Shown: positions 46,676-56,856 of the stretch, piece by piece
Numbering within the stretch: position 1 is the stretch's first letter
How the letters are laid out: every line of letters begins with the position of its first letter
Assembly: GCF_018729255.1 (NCBI RefSeq)
Contig: NZ_CP076063.1
Coordinates: forward strand, 1 to 64,000
Reading direction: 5' to 3'
From: Cupriavidus sp. EM10
Lineage (GTDB): Bacteria > Pseudomonadota > Gammaproteobacteria > Burkholderiales > Burkholderiaceae
DNA length: 64,000 nt
The notes under the pieces: model-generated
The model's input: the letters and a program-made list of their open reading frames with translations, nothing else
Databases searched by the model: none
What the model was told of the DNA's origin: nothing
Translations under genes and position numbers: made by a program

Positions 46676-47865
46676 TGACGAAGAACGAGCGTCGGCAGCC
46701 GAGCTGGCCCATGATCGCAGGGGTGGCCGCCGCGGCGGCGTTGGTTGGATTTGGCGCGGCACGCGGGCTTGGTTCCCCGTCGGGCGCCGAGGTATCGAAG
46801 CTCGCCGCCGCACCGGAAAAGGCAGCCGCCTCGGCGCCGGCCGCCGAGCCTGCGGAGGTCAGAATTCCAGGCGAATACCTTGCCGCGGCAAATATCGCGG
46901 TGGAGCCGGTATCGGCGGGTGGTGTCGGCTCGGTACTGTTGGCGCCGGCGTCGGTAGCGGCCGTGCCGGGCAGCGAGGCAGTCATCGCCTCGCGTGCGGC
47001 AGGCGCCGTGTTGCGCATCCAGCGCAAACTTGGCGATGCCGTACGTGCGGGCGATGTGCTCGCGCTGGTGGACAGTCCCGAGGCCGCCGCCATGGCCGCC
47101 GAGCGTAAGGTGGCGCAGGCCCGTGCGGACCTGGCGCGCAAGACATACGAACGTGAATCGAGCCTGTTTCAGCAAGGCGTGACGCCGCGCCAGGAGATGG
47201 AGTCGGCGCGCATGGCCCTGGACGTGGCGCAAGCCGAGGTCCAGCGCGCGGCAACGGTGGCTCAGGCTGCCAAGGTCTCGAGCGATGGCCGCTCGGTGGC
47301 CGTCGTCAGCCCCATCGCCGGCAGAATTACCGCGCAGTCGGTCACCCTCGGCGCGTATGTCGCGCCACAGGCAGAGTTGTTCCGCGTGGCGGGCTCCGGC
47401 GCGGTACAGGTTGAAGCCTATGTCACCGCTGCCGATACCAGCCGCATTGCCGCCGGCAGCGACGCCACCATCGTGCTCGCCAACGGCGCGCCGCTGGCTG
47501 GCCGCGTGCAGGCCGTGACGCCAACCGTTTCGGGCAGTGCCCGCGCCGCCACGGTAGTCGTGACGCCGGTCGATGCCAACAGCGGCCTGATCGTCGGCGA
47601 GGGCGTTCAGGTCCGTCTGCATACGAAGGCGGCCGATGCCAACGCGATGTCGGTGCCGGAGGATGCCGTGCAGAACCTCGATGGCCGCGATGTGGTTTTC
47701 GTGCGCACGCAGCAGGGCTTTCGCCCCAAGTCCGTGCTGGTTGGCTCGCGCAGCGGTGGTGTGGCGCAAATCCTCTCCGGCGTGAAGCCCGGCGAGCAGG
47801 TGGCCACCCGTAATGCCTTCCTGATCAAGGCGGAAATGAACAAGGCGGGCGGGGACGACGAATGA
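46672..47865 (+). CDS. nccB: NccB, periplasmic adaptor
   Basis: 397 residues with N-terminal anchor (MIAGVAAAAALVGFGAARGL), lipoyl halves (RAGDVLALVDSPEAAAMAAE) and hairpin (ARADLARKTYERESSLFQQG). It ends EMNKAGGDDE and overlaps nccA by 4 bp. Paralogue of CnrB. Confidence 0.92.
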   Translation: MMTKNERRQPSWPMIAGVAAAAALVGFGAARGLGSPSGAEVSKLAAAPEKAAASAPAAEPAEVRIPGEYLAAANIAVEPVSAGGVGSVLLAPASVAAVPGSEAVIASRAAGAVLRIQRKLGDAVRAGDVLALVDSPEAAAMAAERKVAQARADLARKTYERESSLFQQGVTPRQEMESARMALDVAQAEVQRAATVAQAAKVSSDGRSVAVVSPIAGRITAQSVTLGAYVAPQAELFRVAGSGAVQVEAYVTAADTSRIAAGSDATIVLANGAPLAGRVQAVTPTVSGSARAATVVVTPVDANSGLIVGEGVQVRLHTKAADANAMSVPEDAVQNLDGRDVVFVRTQQGFRPKSVLVGSRSGGVAQILSGVKPGEQVATRNAFLIKAEMNKAGGDDE

Positions 47866-50800
47866 TCGAAAGCATCCTGAGCGGCGCCGTCCGCTTCCGG
47901 TGGCTCGTGCTGTTCCTCACCGCCGTCGTCGGCGCGATCGGGGCGTGGCAGCTCAACCTGCTGCCCATCGACGTGACGCCGGACATCACGAACAAGCAGG
48001 TGCAGATCAACACCGTGGTGCCCACGCTGAGCCCCGTCGAAGTGGAAAAGCGCGTGACGTACCCGATCGAGACGGCCATTGCGGGCCTGAACGGCGTGGA
48101 GAACATGCGTTCGCTCTCGCGCAACGGCTTCAGCCAGGTCACGGTGATCTTCAAGGAGAGTTCCAATCTCTACTTCATGCGCCAGCAGGTGACCGAACGT
48201 CTCGCGCAGGCGCGACCGAACCTGCCCGCGGGTGTCGAACCCCAGATGGGCCCGGTGTCCACCGGCTTGGGCGAGGTCTTCCACTACAGCGTGGAATACG
48301 AGTTCCCGGATGGCAAGGGCGCCAAGGTGAAGGACGGCGAGCCGGGCTGGCAGAGCGACGGCAGCTTCCTGACCGAGCGGGGAGAGCGGCTGACGGATCG
48401 CGTATCGAAGCTGGCCTATCTGCGCACGGTGCAGGACTGGATCATCCGTCCGCAACTGCGTACGACCGCTGGTGTGGCCGATGTGGACTCGCTGGGCGGT
48501 TACGTCAAGCAGTTCGTGGTGGAGCCGGACGCGGCGAAGATGGCCGCGTATGGCATCTCGTTCGAGGAACTGGCGCAGGCGCTGGAAGATGCCAACCTGT
48601 CGGTGGGCGCGAACTTCATCCGCCGTTCGGGTGAGTCGTATCTGGTGCGTGCCGATGCGCGCATCAAGTCGGCTGACGAGATCGCGCGTGCCGTGATCGC
48701 GCAGCGCCAGGGCGTGCCGATCACTGTGGGTCAGGTCGCCAATATCAATGTGGGCGGCGAACTACGCTCGGGCGCGGCCAGCCGAAATGGCTACGAGACC
48801 GTGGTGGGCAGTGCGCTGATGCTGGTGGGCGCCAACAGCCGCACCGTGGCGCAGGCCGTGGGCGACAAGCTTGAGGAAATCAAGAAGACGTTGCCGCCTG
48901 GCGTGGTAATCGTGCCGACGCTGAACCGTTCGCAACTGGTGATGGCAACGATCAAGACCGTGGCCAAGAACCTGGTGGAAGGTGCGGCGCTGGTGGTAGT
49001 CATCCTGTTTGCGCTGCTGGGCAACTGGCGCGCGGCCGTGATTGCGGCACTGGTGATTCCGTTGTCGCTGCTGATCAGTGCCATCGGCATGAACGGGCTG
49101 AACATCTCGGGCAACCTGATGAGTCTCGGTGCGCTGGACTTCGGCCTGATCATCGACGGCGCGGTCATCATCGTGGAGAACTCGCTGCGGCGCCTGGCCG
49201 AACGGCAGCATCACGAAGGCCGTCTGCTCACCCTCAAGGAGCGGCTGGAGGAAGTCATCCTGTCGTCGCGCGAGATGGTGCGTCCTACCGTGTACGGCCA
49301 GTTGGTGATCTTCATGGTGTTCCTGCCATGCCTGACGTTCCAGGGCGTGGAAGGCAAGATGTTCTCGCCGATGGTCATCACGCTGATGCTGGCGCTGGCT
49401 TCCGCGTTCGTGCTGTCGCTGACGTTTGTGCCGGCCATGGTGGCGGTGCTGCTGCGCAAGAAGGTGTCCGAGAAGGAAGTGCGTGTCATCGCCGTGACCA
49501 AGGAACGCTACCGTCCGCTGCTGGAACGTGCCGTGGCGCGTCCGATGCCGTTCCTTGGCGCGGCACTGGTGACGCTGGCGCTGGCGGCGATGGCCTTCAC
49601 GTTTGTTGGCCGCGAGTTCATGCCGACGCTGGACGAGCAGAATCTGAACCTGTCTTCGGTGCGCATTCCGTCGACATCGATCGACCAGTCCGTGGCCATC
49701 GACCTGCCGCTCGAACGCGCGGTGTTGTCGTTGCCTGAAGTACAGACCGTGTACTCCAAGGCGGGTACGGCCAGCCTCGCGGCCGACCCGATGCCGCCGA
49801 ACGCTTCAGACAACTACATCATCCTGAACCCAAGAGCGAGTGGCCCGAGGGCATTACCACCAAGGAGCAGGTCATCGAGCGCATTCGCGAGAAGACCGCG
49901 CCGATGGTTGGTAACAACTACGACGTGACGCAGCCGATTCAGATGCGGTTCAACGAGCTGATCGGCGGGGTGCGTAGCGATGTGGCAGTGAAGATCTACG
50001 GCGAGAATCTCGACGATCTGGCGAGCACCGCGCAAAAGATCGCAGCCGTGCTGCGCAAGACGCCAGGCGCGACGGATACGCGTGTGCCGTTGACCGGTGG
50101 CTTCCCGACCTTCGACATCGTGTTCGACCGTGCCGCGATTGCGCGCTACGGCCTGACCGTCAAGGAGGTGGCGGACACCGTGGCGGCAGCCATGGCGGGT
50201 CGTCCGTCGGGCCAGATCTTCGATGGTGACCGCCGCTACGACATCGTGATCCGTCTGCCGGGCCAGCAACGCGAGAACCTCGATGTACTGGGTGCACTGC
50301 CGGTCATGCTGCCTGCCGTGGAGGGCCAGCCGCGTGCGTCGGTGCCGCTGCGTCAGCTCGTGCAGTTCCGCTTCACGCAGGGGCTGAACGAAGTGAGCCG
50401 CGACAACGGCAAGCGTCGTGTGTATGTGGAAGCCAACGTGGGTGGACGTGACCTGGGCAGCTTCGTCGACGATGCCGCGAAGCGGATCGCTGCGGAAGTG
50501 AAGCTGCCGCCGGGCATGTACATCGAATGGGGCGGTCAGTTCCAGAACCTCCAGGCCGCAACCCAGCGCCTGGCCATCATCGTGCCGCTGTGCTTCATCC
50601 TGATCGCCGCCACGTTGTACATGGCGATAGGTAGTGCCGCGCTGACGGCCACCGTGCTGACGGCCGTGCCGCTGGCGCTGGCAGGTGGCGTGTTTGCTCT
50701 GGTGTTGCGCGATATCCCGTTCTCGATCTCGGCCTCGGTTGGATTCATTGCCGTGTCCGGCGTGGCCGTGTTGAACGGACTGGTGCTGATCTCCGCTATC

Positions 50801-51091
50801 CGCAAGCGTCTGGAGGATGGAGCGGCGCCGAATGAAGCCGTCATCGAAGGCGCGATGGAACGTGTCCGTCCGGTGCTGATGACCGCACTGGTGGCGTCGC
50901 TCGGCTTCGTGCCGATGGCGATTGCAACGGGTACTGGCGCGGAAGTGCAGAAGCCGCTGGCAACGGTGGTGATCGGCGGCCTGATCACGGCGACCGTGCT
51001 CACGCTGTTTGTGCTGCCAGCCGTGTGCGGCATGGTGCTGCGCCGCCAGAAGAAGCTGGAGAAGCCGGGCGGAGAACTGCTCGAGGCATGA
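47862..51091 (+). CDS. nccA: NccA, HME-type RND efflux pump (frame break)
   Basis: ATG at 47862. After the frame is restored the protein has about 1076 residues. DFGLIIDGAVIIVEN in TM4 is the heavy-metal RND signature. One missing base near 49826-49828 breaks the frame. CnrA reads ILKPKSEWPEGVTTKEQVIE at this point, and here the second frame gives SEWPEGITTKEQVIERIREK. The second half then runs to 51091. Exports Ni, Co and, in Ncc systems, Cd. Confidence 0.88.
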
Positions 51092-51161
51092 CCGTGGCAA
51101 CGGGGCGGCAGCATGCTGCCGCCCCGACTCTCAAAAGCAACAAAACAGTAGACGAGACAAC

Positions 51162-51803
51162 ATGAATATTTCGCTCCGCCCGGCGATTGCTGCCCCCAGC
51201 CCGCTGGATAGCTTCCTGACCCGCCATCGCATCGGCATCTGGCGCGTGGTGGTTTCCGTGGTGCTGATCGCCCTCATCACAGGCCACTCGCAATGGGATG
51301 ACACCTGGATTTCCGCTGCGCTGCTGACGGTGGGCATGCTGGGCGTCACCATGGCCACCGTTGGCCGCCTGTGGTGCGCGCTGTATATCTCGGGCCGCAA
51401 GAGCACCGAACTGGTGACGACCGGACCGTACTCGATGTGCCGCCACCCGCTGTATGTGTGCAATTTCGTGGGTATCGTGGGGCTGGGTGCGATGACCGAG
51501 TCGATCACGCTTGCCGCGATCCTGGCATTGGCGTTCGCGCTGATGTATCCGGCCGTGATCCGTTCGGAGGATCATCTGTTGTCCCGCAACTTTCCGGAGT
51601 TCGACGACTATGCACGTCGCACTCCGGCATTCTTCCCCAGGCTGTCGCTGTTCCGCTCGGAGAGTACCTACCTCGTCCATGTGGGCTCGTTCCAGCGCAA
51701 CCTTGCCGATTCCGTGTGGTTCCTCGGCATGACGATTGTCGTGAACGCAGTGGAACTGGCACGCCACGCCAAGTGGCTGCCTACGTTTGTACTGCTGCCC
51801 TGA
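51162..51803 (+). CDS. nccN: NccN/CzcN-like membrane protein (ICMT-like)
   Basis: 213 residues with several membrane helices. [20 protein letters not shown] is the RHPxY block of isoprenylcysteine methyltransferase-like proteins, and [16 protein letters not shown] fits the C-terminal pattern. CzcN and NccN follow czc and ncc pump genes in other strains. True activity is not known; the gene position 70 bp after nccA supports the name. Confidence 0.85.
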   Translation: MNISLRPAIAAPSPLDSFLTRHRIGIWRVVVSVVLIALITGHSQWDDTWISAALLTVGMLGVTMATVGRLWCALYISGRKSTELVTTGPYSMCRHPLYVCNFVGIVGLGAMTESITLAAILALAFALMYPAVIRSEDHLLSRNFPEFDDYARRTPAFFPRLSLFRSESTYLVHVGSFQRNLADSVWFLGMTIVVNAVELARHAKWLPTFVLLP

Positions 51804-51822
51804 GCGTATTGCGATTCAAGAC

Positions 51823-52500
51823 ATGAAGGTATTGGTCATCGAAGACGAGGTGCGTTCCGCGGAGTATCTGGCCAAGGGACTCGCCGAATCTGGCTACAGT
51901 GTGGACACGGTCCACGATGGCCTCGACGGCATTCACTGGTTCCATGAGGGCGAGTATGACGCCGTGATCCTCGATGTCATGCTGCCCGGGGCCGACGGAT
52001 GGACAGTGATGAAAGCCATCCGGAACGCGCGTGCCACACCCGTGATTTTCCTGACCGCGTGCGACAGCGTTGCCGACCGCTTCAGGGCGTTCGAACTGGG
52101 TGCCGAAGATTATCTGGTAAAGCCGTTTGCATTTGCCGAACTGCTGGCGCGCCTGCGACGGTGTTTGCGCCAGGTGCGCCAGCAGACCGGCGAGCGGCTG
52201 CAGATTGCCGATCTCGACATCGACGTACTGGGCCGACGCGTGTATCGCGGCGGACGCTGGATCGAACTGACGAACCAGGAGTTCATGCTGCTGCATCTGC
52301 TGGCGCGCCGTGGCGGCGAGGTGTTGTCTCGCGCGATGATCGCCTCGCAGATATGGGATGTGAATTTCGACACCAACACCAATGTGGTGGACGTTGCCAT
52401 TCGCCGTCTGCGTGCCAAAGTGGATGAACCATTCCAGGTCAAGCTGATTCACACGGTGCGCGGCATGGGCTACGTCTTCGATCCGGAACGCGGCTGCTGA
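51823..52500 (+). CDS. OmpR/CzcR-type response regulator (orphan)
   Basis: ATG at 51823 gives 225 residues. The receiver has VIEDE, phospho-Asp in [15 protein letters not shown], and KPF near 107. The C-terminal OmpR winged helix ends [20 protein letters not shown] and [14 protein letters not shown]. It is closest in style to CzcR/CopR. No sensor kinase gene follows; a small His-rich membrane protein takes that place. The kinase must be elsewhere, if one exists. Confidence 0.85.
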   Translation: MKVLVIEDEVRSAEYLAKGLAESGYSVDTVHDGLDGIHWFHEGEYDAVILDVMLPGADGWTVMKAIRNARATPVIFLTACDSVADRFRAFELGAEDYLVKPFAFAELLARLRRCLRQVRQQTGERLQIADLDIDVLGRRVYRGGRWIELTNQEFMLLHLLARRGGEVLSRAMIASQIWDVNFDTNTNVVDVAIRRLRAKVDEPFQVKLIHTVRGMGYVFDPERGC

Positions 52501-52501
52501 C

Positions 52502-52939
52502 GTGCTGAAACGCATCGCCGCTGCGCCATTGGGCGCCAGCACCATCCTCCCGGGAACACTGGCGCCGCTGGCGCTGCTGGTGTTCGCGCTGGTGATGGCG
52601 ATCTGCTCGGCGAGCGTGCATATGCTGCCGGCCAGCCACAGGCAGATCCATGCGCAGCCTGTGGTCGAATTCGACAATGCGATTGCTCATTCGCACACGC
52701 ATGCGCATGCGGCTTCCGCCACAGGTGGGCAGGCCAGCCGGCTGGCGCAGGAGAGCGTTTGCTGCGCGGCAGGTGGGCACGACCACAGCCATCTGGATCA
52801 TGGCCACGATGCCACGGCGCTGATTCCGACGCCGCACCGGTATGTGTTCCAACTGCTACCCGCCGGGTTCCTGGCTACCTATCTGCTGCCATCGCTCTGG
52901 CTGTGGCACTACCGACTCGAGCGTCCGCCTCGACCCTGA
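52502..52939 (+). CDS. Histidine-rich small membrane protein
   Basis: GTG at 52502, one base after the regulator stop, gives 145 residues. A membrane helix near residues 20-40 (LAPLALLVFALVMAICSASV), a His-rich middle (AHSHTHAHAAS; CCAAGGHDHSHLDHGHD) and a second hydrophobic segment (LLPAGFLATYLLPSLWLWHY). It looks like a periplasmic or envelope metal-binding protein. CzcI-like proteins are a loose comparison; no firm family. Confidence 0.6.
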   Translation: MLKRIAAAPLGASTILPGTLAPLALLVFALVMAICSASVHMLPASHRQIHAQPVVEFDNAIAHSHTHAHAASATGGQASRLAQESVCCAAGGHDHSHLDHGHDATALIPTPHRYVFQLLPAGFLATYLLPSLWLWHYRLERPPRP

Positions 52940-53003
52940 TCCTGTATCGATCGGGGATAGCGCTGCGCGCTATCGAAACACGACTCATCACAGTCATAGT
53001 CAC

Positions 53004-53729
53004 ATGCATATTCCAGTTCTACCCGGGCGCTTCGACGCGTCCCGACTCCGGCTGCTCGCGCTGGTCATGGTCGCACTCCTGCTGCTGTTCACAGCCATGC
53101 CGTCCTTTGCGCACGGTGTGGCAGAAGGCGACAAGGGGTACATCCAGGAGATCGACGGCGTTCATCTGCTGCCGTTCCTGTATCTCGGCGCCAAGCACAT
53201 GGTCACGGGCTACGATCACATCCTGTTCCTGCTGGGTGTGATCTTCTTCCTGTACAGGCTCAAGCATATCGGGCTGTATGTCAGCCTCTTCGCACTGGGT
53301 CATTCCACGACCATGCTGCTGGGCGTCTACTTCAATGTGGGCATCAACAGCTACGTCATCGACGCCATCATTGGTTTGTCTGTCGTCTACAAGGCGCTCG
53401 ACAACATGGGTGCATTCCAGCGCTGGCTGGGATTCCAGCCCAACACCAAGGCGGCTACGCTGATCTTCGGCCTGTTCCACGGCTTTGGCCTGTCCACGAA
53501 GATTCTCGAGTACGAGATCTCCCCCAACGGACTGGTGCCGAATCTGCTCGCTTTCAACGTTGGTGTCGAAATCGGACAGTTGCTGGCGCTCTCGGCCATT
53601 CTGATCGTCATGGGCTTCTGGCGTCGTACGCCGAGCTTCCTGGCCCACGCCTACACCGCCAACGTCGCGATGATGTCGGCCGGCTTCATCCTCATCGGTT
53701 ACCAATTGACCGGCCTCTTCGTTTCCTGA
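53004..53729 (+). CDS. HupE/UreJ-like membrane protein
   Basis: ATG at 53004 gives 241 residues. The signal-like start is LLALVMVALLLLFTAMPSFA|HG. The HupE/UreJ signature lies at GAKHMVTGYDHILFLLGVIF and ALGHSTTMLLGVYFNV, and FGLFHGFGLSTKILEY is also typical. HupE/UreJ proteins are linked to Ni uptake in some bacteria. Here, inside an export cluster, direction and substrate are unclear. Confidence 0.8.
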   Translation: MHIPVLPGRFDASRLRLLALVMVALLLLFTAMPSFAHGVAEGDKGYIQEIDGVHLLPFLYLGAKHMVTGYDHILFLLGVIFFLYRLKHIGLYVSLFALGHSTTMLLGVYFNVGINSYVIDAIIGLSVVYKALDNMGAFQRWLGFQPNTKAATLIFGLFHGFGLSTKILEYEISPNGLVPNLLAFNVGVEIGQLLALSAILIVMGFWRRTPSFLAHAYTANVAMMSAGFILIGYQLTGLFVS

Positions 53730-53739
53730 GAATCAGATC

Positions 53740-54509
53740 ATGTACAACACCGATATCCCAGCCCGCGCAGAACTGCCGACTTCGGCGCGTCTCATCCGCT
53801 CGACGGCCATCGCCGCCGCAGCCGCTACCGTCATCCTCGTTACCATCGTGCTGCCGTCCGAGTACGCGGTCGACCCCACCGGCATCGGTCGCGTCCTCGG
53901 CCTCACGGACATGGGCAAGATCAAGGTCCAGCTAGCCGCTGAAGCCAAGGCCGATGCCGAGAAGGATGCCGCCGCACACGCTGCACAACTGGCGGCTGCC
54001 AATCCGGTCACGGCGAAGCCGGACAGCCACGGGCACGCGCATGGCCCGCCGATACGTCGAAGGCGGCGAATGCACATGGTCACGACCATGGCGGCGAAGC
54101 GGCGACAGGCTTGGCGGCGACACCGACCGCCGCACCTGCTGCGCCTGCAGCGCAGACCGTGGCGGCAGCGGCGCCTTCCACTGCCGATGCCGCAGCGGGC
54201 CGCTCCGACAAGCTCAACTTCGTACTGGCGCCGGGACAGGGCCTGGAAGTGAAGATGGCGATGAAGGCTGGCGCCCGCACTTCGTTCGACTGGACTGCCA
54301 ACGGCGCCGTGGTCAACTTCGACGCGCACGGCGATGGCAACGGCCGTTCGGTTTCGTACAAGAAGGGCAAGGGCGCGCCTTCCGATACCGGCGAACTGGT
54401 GGCGGCATTCGATGGCTACCATGGCTGGTACTGGCGCAACCGTACCGAGAAGGACGTCACGATGACGCTTCGCACGCAAGGCGATTACGCTGAAATCAAG
54501 CGGATGTAA
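53740..54509 (+). CDS. Transmembrane anchor protein with His/Ala-rich linker (frame break)
   Basis: ATG at 53740 gives one N-terminal membrane helix (IAAAAATVILVTIVLPSEYA) and a charged stretch. Near 54045 the frame shifts by one missing base to DTSKAANAHGHDHGGEAATG. An Ala/Pro linker and a C-terminal domain follow (KLNFVLAPGQGLEVKMAMKA; HGWYWRNRTEKDVTMTLRTQ). It starts 10 bp after the HupE-like gene. The His-rich linker suggests periplasmic metal binding. Confidence 0.65.
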
Positions 54510-54739
54510 GGTTAGCTCTGACAGGCGTGGTCTATCCGGCCACGCCAACTCTGCCTGTGCTCGCAAGGGCCAGGCACTCCGGCCTCACCCATCCGGCGAG
54601 GCCGGACCCGAGCGCCACATCGCGCCACATCGTGCCGCATCTCCCGTTTCATCATCGATCGAATCGGAAAAACACCTGCAAAATCAGGTCCAACGCGCGT
54701 TTTACAGGTTGTCGCACCCCATCGGATTTGGTAGCATCG

Positions 54740-54757
54740 TATCCTCCCCCCAGGATA
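54740..54757 (+). promoter_or_regulatory. Candidate NreA operator
   Basis: TATCCT-CCCCCC-AGGATA is a perfect inverted repeat around a C6 tract, 9 bp before the nreA start. CsoR/RcnR-type repressors bind such G/C-tract palindromes. Confidence 0.7.
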
Positions 54758-54766
54758 GGATCTGAC

Positions 54767-55036
54767 ATGGGCGTTCATACCTCGCACGCCAGCATCATCA
54801 AGCGCCTGAAGCGTGCTGAAGGTCACTTGCGCAGCATCGTCGTCATGATGGAAGAAGGGCGGCCTTGCCTCGCCATCGCACAGCAGTTGCAGGCGGTGGA
54901 GAGCGCCGTGACCCAGGCCAAGAAGGCCCTGGTGCATGACCATATCGACCACTGCCTGGAAGAGGCGGTGCGCGATGGCACGCGTCCATCGGACGAGACG
55001 CTGCGCGAGTTCAAGTCCATCACCAAATATCTTTGA
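54767..55036 (+). CDS. nreA: NreA-like CsoR/RcnR-family repressor
   Basis: 89 residues. KRLKRAEGHLRSIVVMMEEG is the family helix. Cys34, His59 and His62 with Cys63 are candidate ligands, slightly different from the RcnR set in DmeR. It precedes nreB, as in the nre locus of A. xylosoxidans 31A. It probably represses nreAB until cytoplasmic Ni rises. Confidence 0.85.
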   Translation: MGVHTSHASIIKRLKRAEGHLRSIVVMMEEGRPCLAIAQQLQAVESAVTQAKKALVHDHIDHCLEEAVRDGTRPSDETLREFKSITKYL

Positions 55037-55123
55037 CGCATGCATGCGCGGTGTCCCGTTGTATCGGGAACGCCGCTTGCTTGCGGATTACCGAGCCAGT
55101 TTCAGGCCATTGGAGAGATCTCG

Positions 55124-56464
55124 ATGCTTGATGTATTGAAGAACCGGACATACCGGCATTTGTTCACGGCACAGGTCATCGCGCTGATCGGCACCGGCCT
55201 GGCAACAGTTGCGCTGGGCCTGCTTGCCTACGATCTGGCGGGCGCCAATGCCGGTAGCGTTCTGGGTACCGCGCTCGCGATCAAGATGGTGGCGTACGTT
55301 GGTGTGGCACCTGTCGTGGGCGCCTATGCCAATCGCCTGCCGCGACGTGCCTTCCTGGTGGCGATGGACCTGATCCGGGCCGCTGTGGCGATTTCGCTGC
55401 CGTTTGTCAACGAGATCTGGCAGATCTACATCCTGATCTTCGTATTGCAGTCTGCATCCGCTGCCTTCACGCCGACGTTCCAGGCGACGATCCCCGACGT
55501 GTTGCGTGACGAGAAGGACTACACGCGCGCACTGTCGCTGTCGCGCCTTGCATACGACATGGAAAGCCTGGTCAGCCCGATGCTCGCGGCGGCGCTGTTG
55601 TCGGTCATCAGTTTCCACTGGCTCTTCGGTGGCACCGTGGTCGGCTTCCTGATCTCGGCCGCACTCGTGGTGTCGGTGTCCCTGCCGCAGTCGCGCGCCA
55701 AGGAAATCACCGGATCGATTTATGCCAAGACATTCCGTGGCATTTCCATCTATCTGCGCACGCCACGTCTGAAGGGACTGCTGGCGCTGAATCTTGCCGC
55801 GGCCGCAGCCAGCGCCATGGTGATCGTGAACACGGTGGTCTACGTGCAGAGCAAGCTGCAACGCCCCAGCACGGACGTGCCGTTTGCGCTGGCTGCGTTC
55901 GGTTGCGGCTCGATGCTCGTGGCGCTGCTGTTGCCGCGTCTGCTGGACAAGCGTCCGGACCGGCCCGCCATGCTGACAGGTGCCACGATCATGGCGATCG
56001 GACTCGCGGTCGGTAGCCTGGTGGCCTTTGCGGGCGGCCCGTTCGAATGGCATGCGCTGCTGCTGACCTGGTTCGGTATCGGCGTCGGCTATTCGATGAC
56101 GCAGACACCGAGCGGGCGCCTGCTCAAGCGCTCCGCATCGTCGGCCGATCGCCCTGCGGTGTTCGCGGCGCAGTTCTCGCTGTCGCACGCGTGCTGGCTC
56201 ATTACGTATCCGTTGGCGGGGCAGCTCGGCGCAAGGCTGGGCATGGGTCCCACGGCTGCGGTCATGTCGGTCATTACCGTAGTGGGTCTGTTCATGGCAT
56301 GGAAGCTCTGGCCGTCACGCGACGAAGATGTCATCGCGCACGAGCATCCCGATGAAGAGGGCATGCATGTGCACCTGGCGGAAGGCGAGCGCACCGGCGA
56401 ACGTAGCCACCGTCATGCCTTCACGATCGACGACCAGCACCCGCGATGGCCCGACGCGCATTAG
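55124..56464 (+). CDS. nreB: NreB, MFS nickel exporter with His-rich tail
   Basis: 446 residues, twelve membrane helices. It begins MLDVLKNRTYRHLFTAQVIA. The cytoplasmic tail is rich in His (VIAHEHPDEEGMHVHLAEGE; ERSHRHAF), a mark of NreB. NreB exports Ni across the inner membrane. It follows nreA by 87 bp and ends before a strong terminator. Confidence 0.9.
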   Translation: MLDVLKNRTYRHLFTAQVIALIGTGLATVALGLLAYDLAGANAGSVLGTALAIKMVAYVGVAPVVGAYANRLPRRAFLVAMDLIRAAVAISLPFVNEIWQIYILIFVLQSASAAFTPTFQATIPDVLRDEKDYTRALSLSRLAYDMESLVSPMLAAALLSVISFHWLFGGTVVGFLISAALVVSVSLPQSRAKEITGSIYAKTFRGISIYLRTPRLKGLLALNLAAAAASAMVIVNTVVYVQSKLQRPSTDVPFALAAFGCGSMLVALLLPRLLDKRPDRPAMLTGATIMAIGLAVGSLVAFAGGPFEWHALLLTWFGIGVGYSMTQTPSGRLLKRSASSADRPAVFAAQFSLSHACWLITYPLAGQLGARLGMGPTAAVMSVITVVGLFMAWKLWPSRDEDVIAHEHPDEEGMHVHLAEGERTGERSHRHAFTIDDQHPRWPDAH

Positions 56465-56492
56465 AATAATCGCTTCTTCATGAAACGTCCTG

Positions 56493-56527
56493 TCCCCGAA
56501 TCCGCTACGCGGTTCGGGGATTTTTTT
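56493..56527 (+). terminator. Rho-independent terminator after nreB
   Basis: TCCCCGAATCCG, loop CTAC, GCGGTTCGGGGA (one mismatch in the stem), then a T7 run. It closes the ncc-nre block. Confidence 0.85.
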
Positions 56528-56856
56528 ATCGATCTGTCTGGATACTTTAAAAGTCCGCATATAAAAATTACTCGATCTCAGTGCGAACATTGAGAGGGCA
56601 TTACATTTAAGCAATGTGCATAAATCCAACACTTCATTGCATAGAATGATCTCCGGTTCGACAACAGGCACGCAATTGAGGTAACAGGCGCGACACCGAT
56701 GTCGAGGTGCCTCCGGTAAGGCCTGCCGCTGACGAATCATGACGAGATCAATGCAAACTTGTCATCTGCGTTTTGCGTGAACTGCCTCCTGTTCAGAACA
56801 GTGATAACGCCGGGCCTGCATATCATGAGTCGCATTTTCAATCCGGGGAATTCAGC
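56528..56856. other. AT-rich intergenic stretch
   Basis: About 330 bp without a supported gene. The part 56540-56660 is clearly more AT-rich than its surroundings (for example TTAAAAGTCCGCATATAAAA) and may contain promoters of the flgB-like gene or mark a junction between the metal block and what follows. Confidence 0.4.

Noticed and set aside
49814..51100. 428-codon minus-strand frame opposite nccA
   Set aside because: His/Arg/Gln-rich antisense shadow of a conserved RND pump gene.
55088..56188. 366-codon minus-strand frame opposite nreB
   Set aside because: Antisense shadow with no family features; nreB is well supported.
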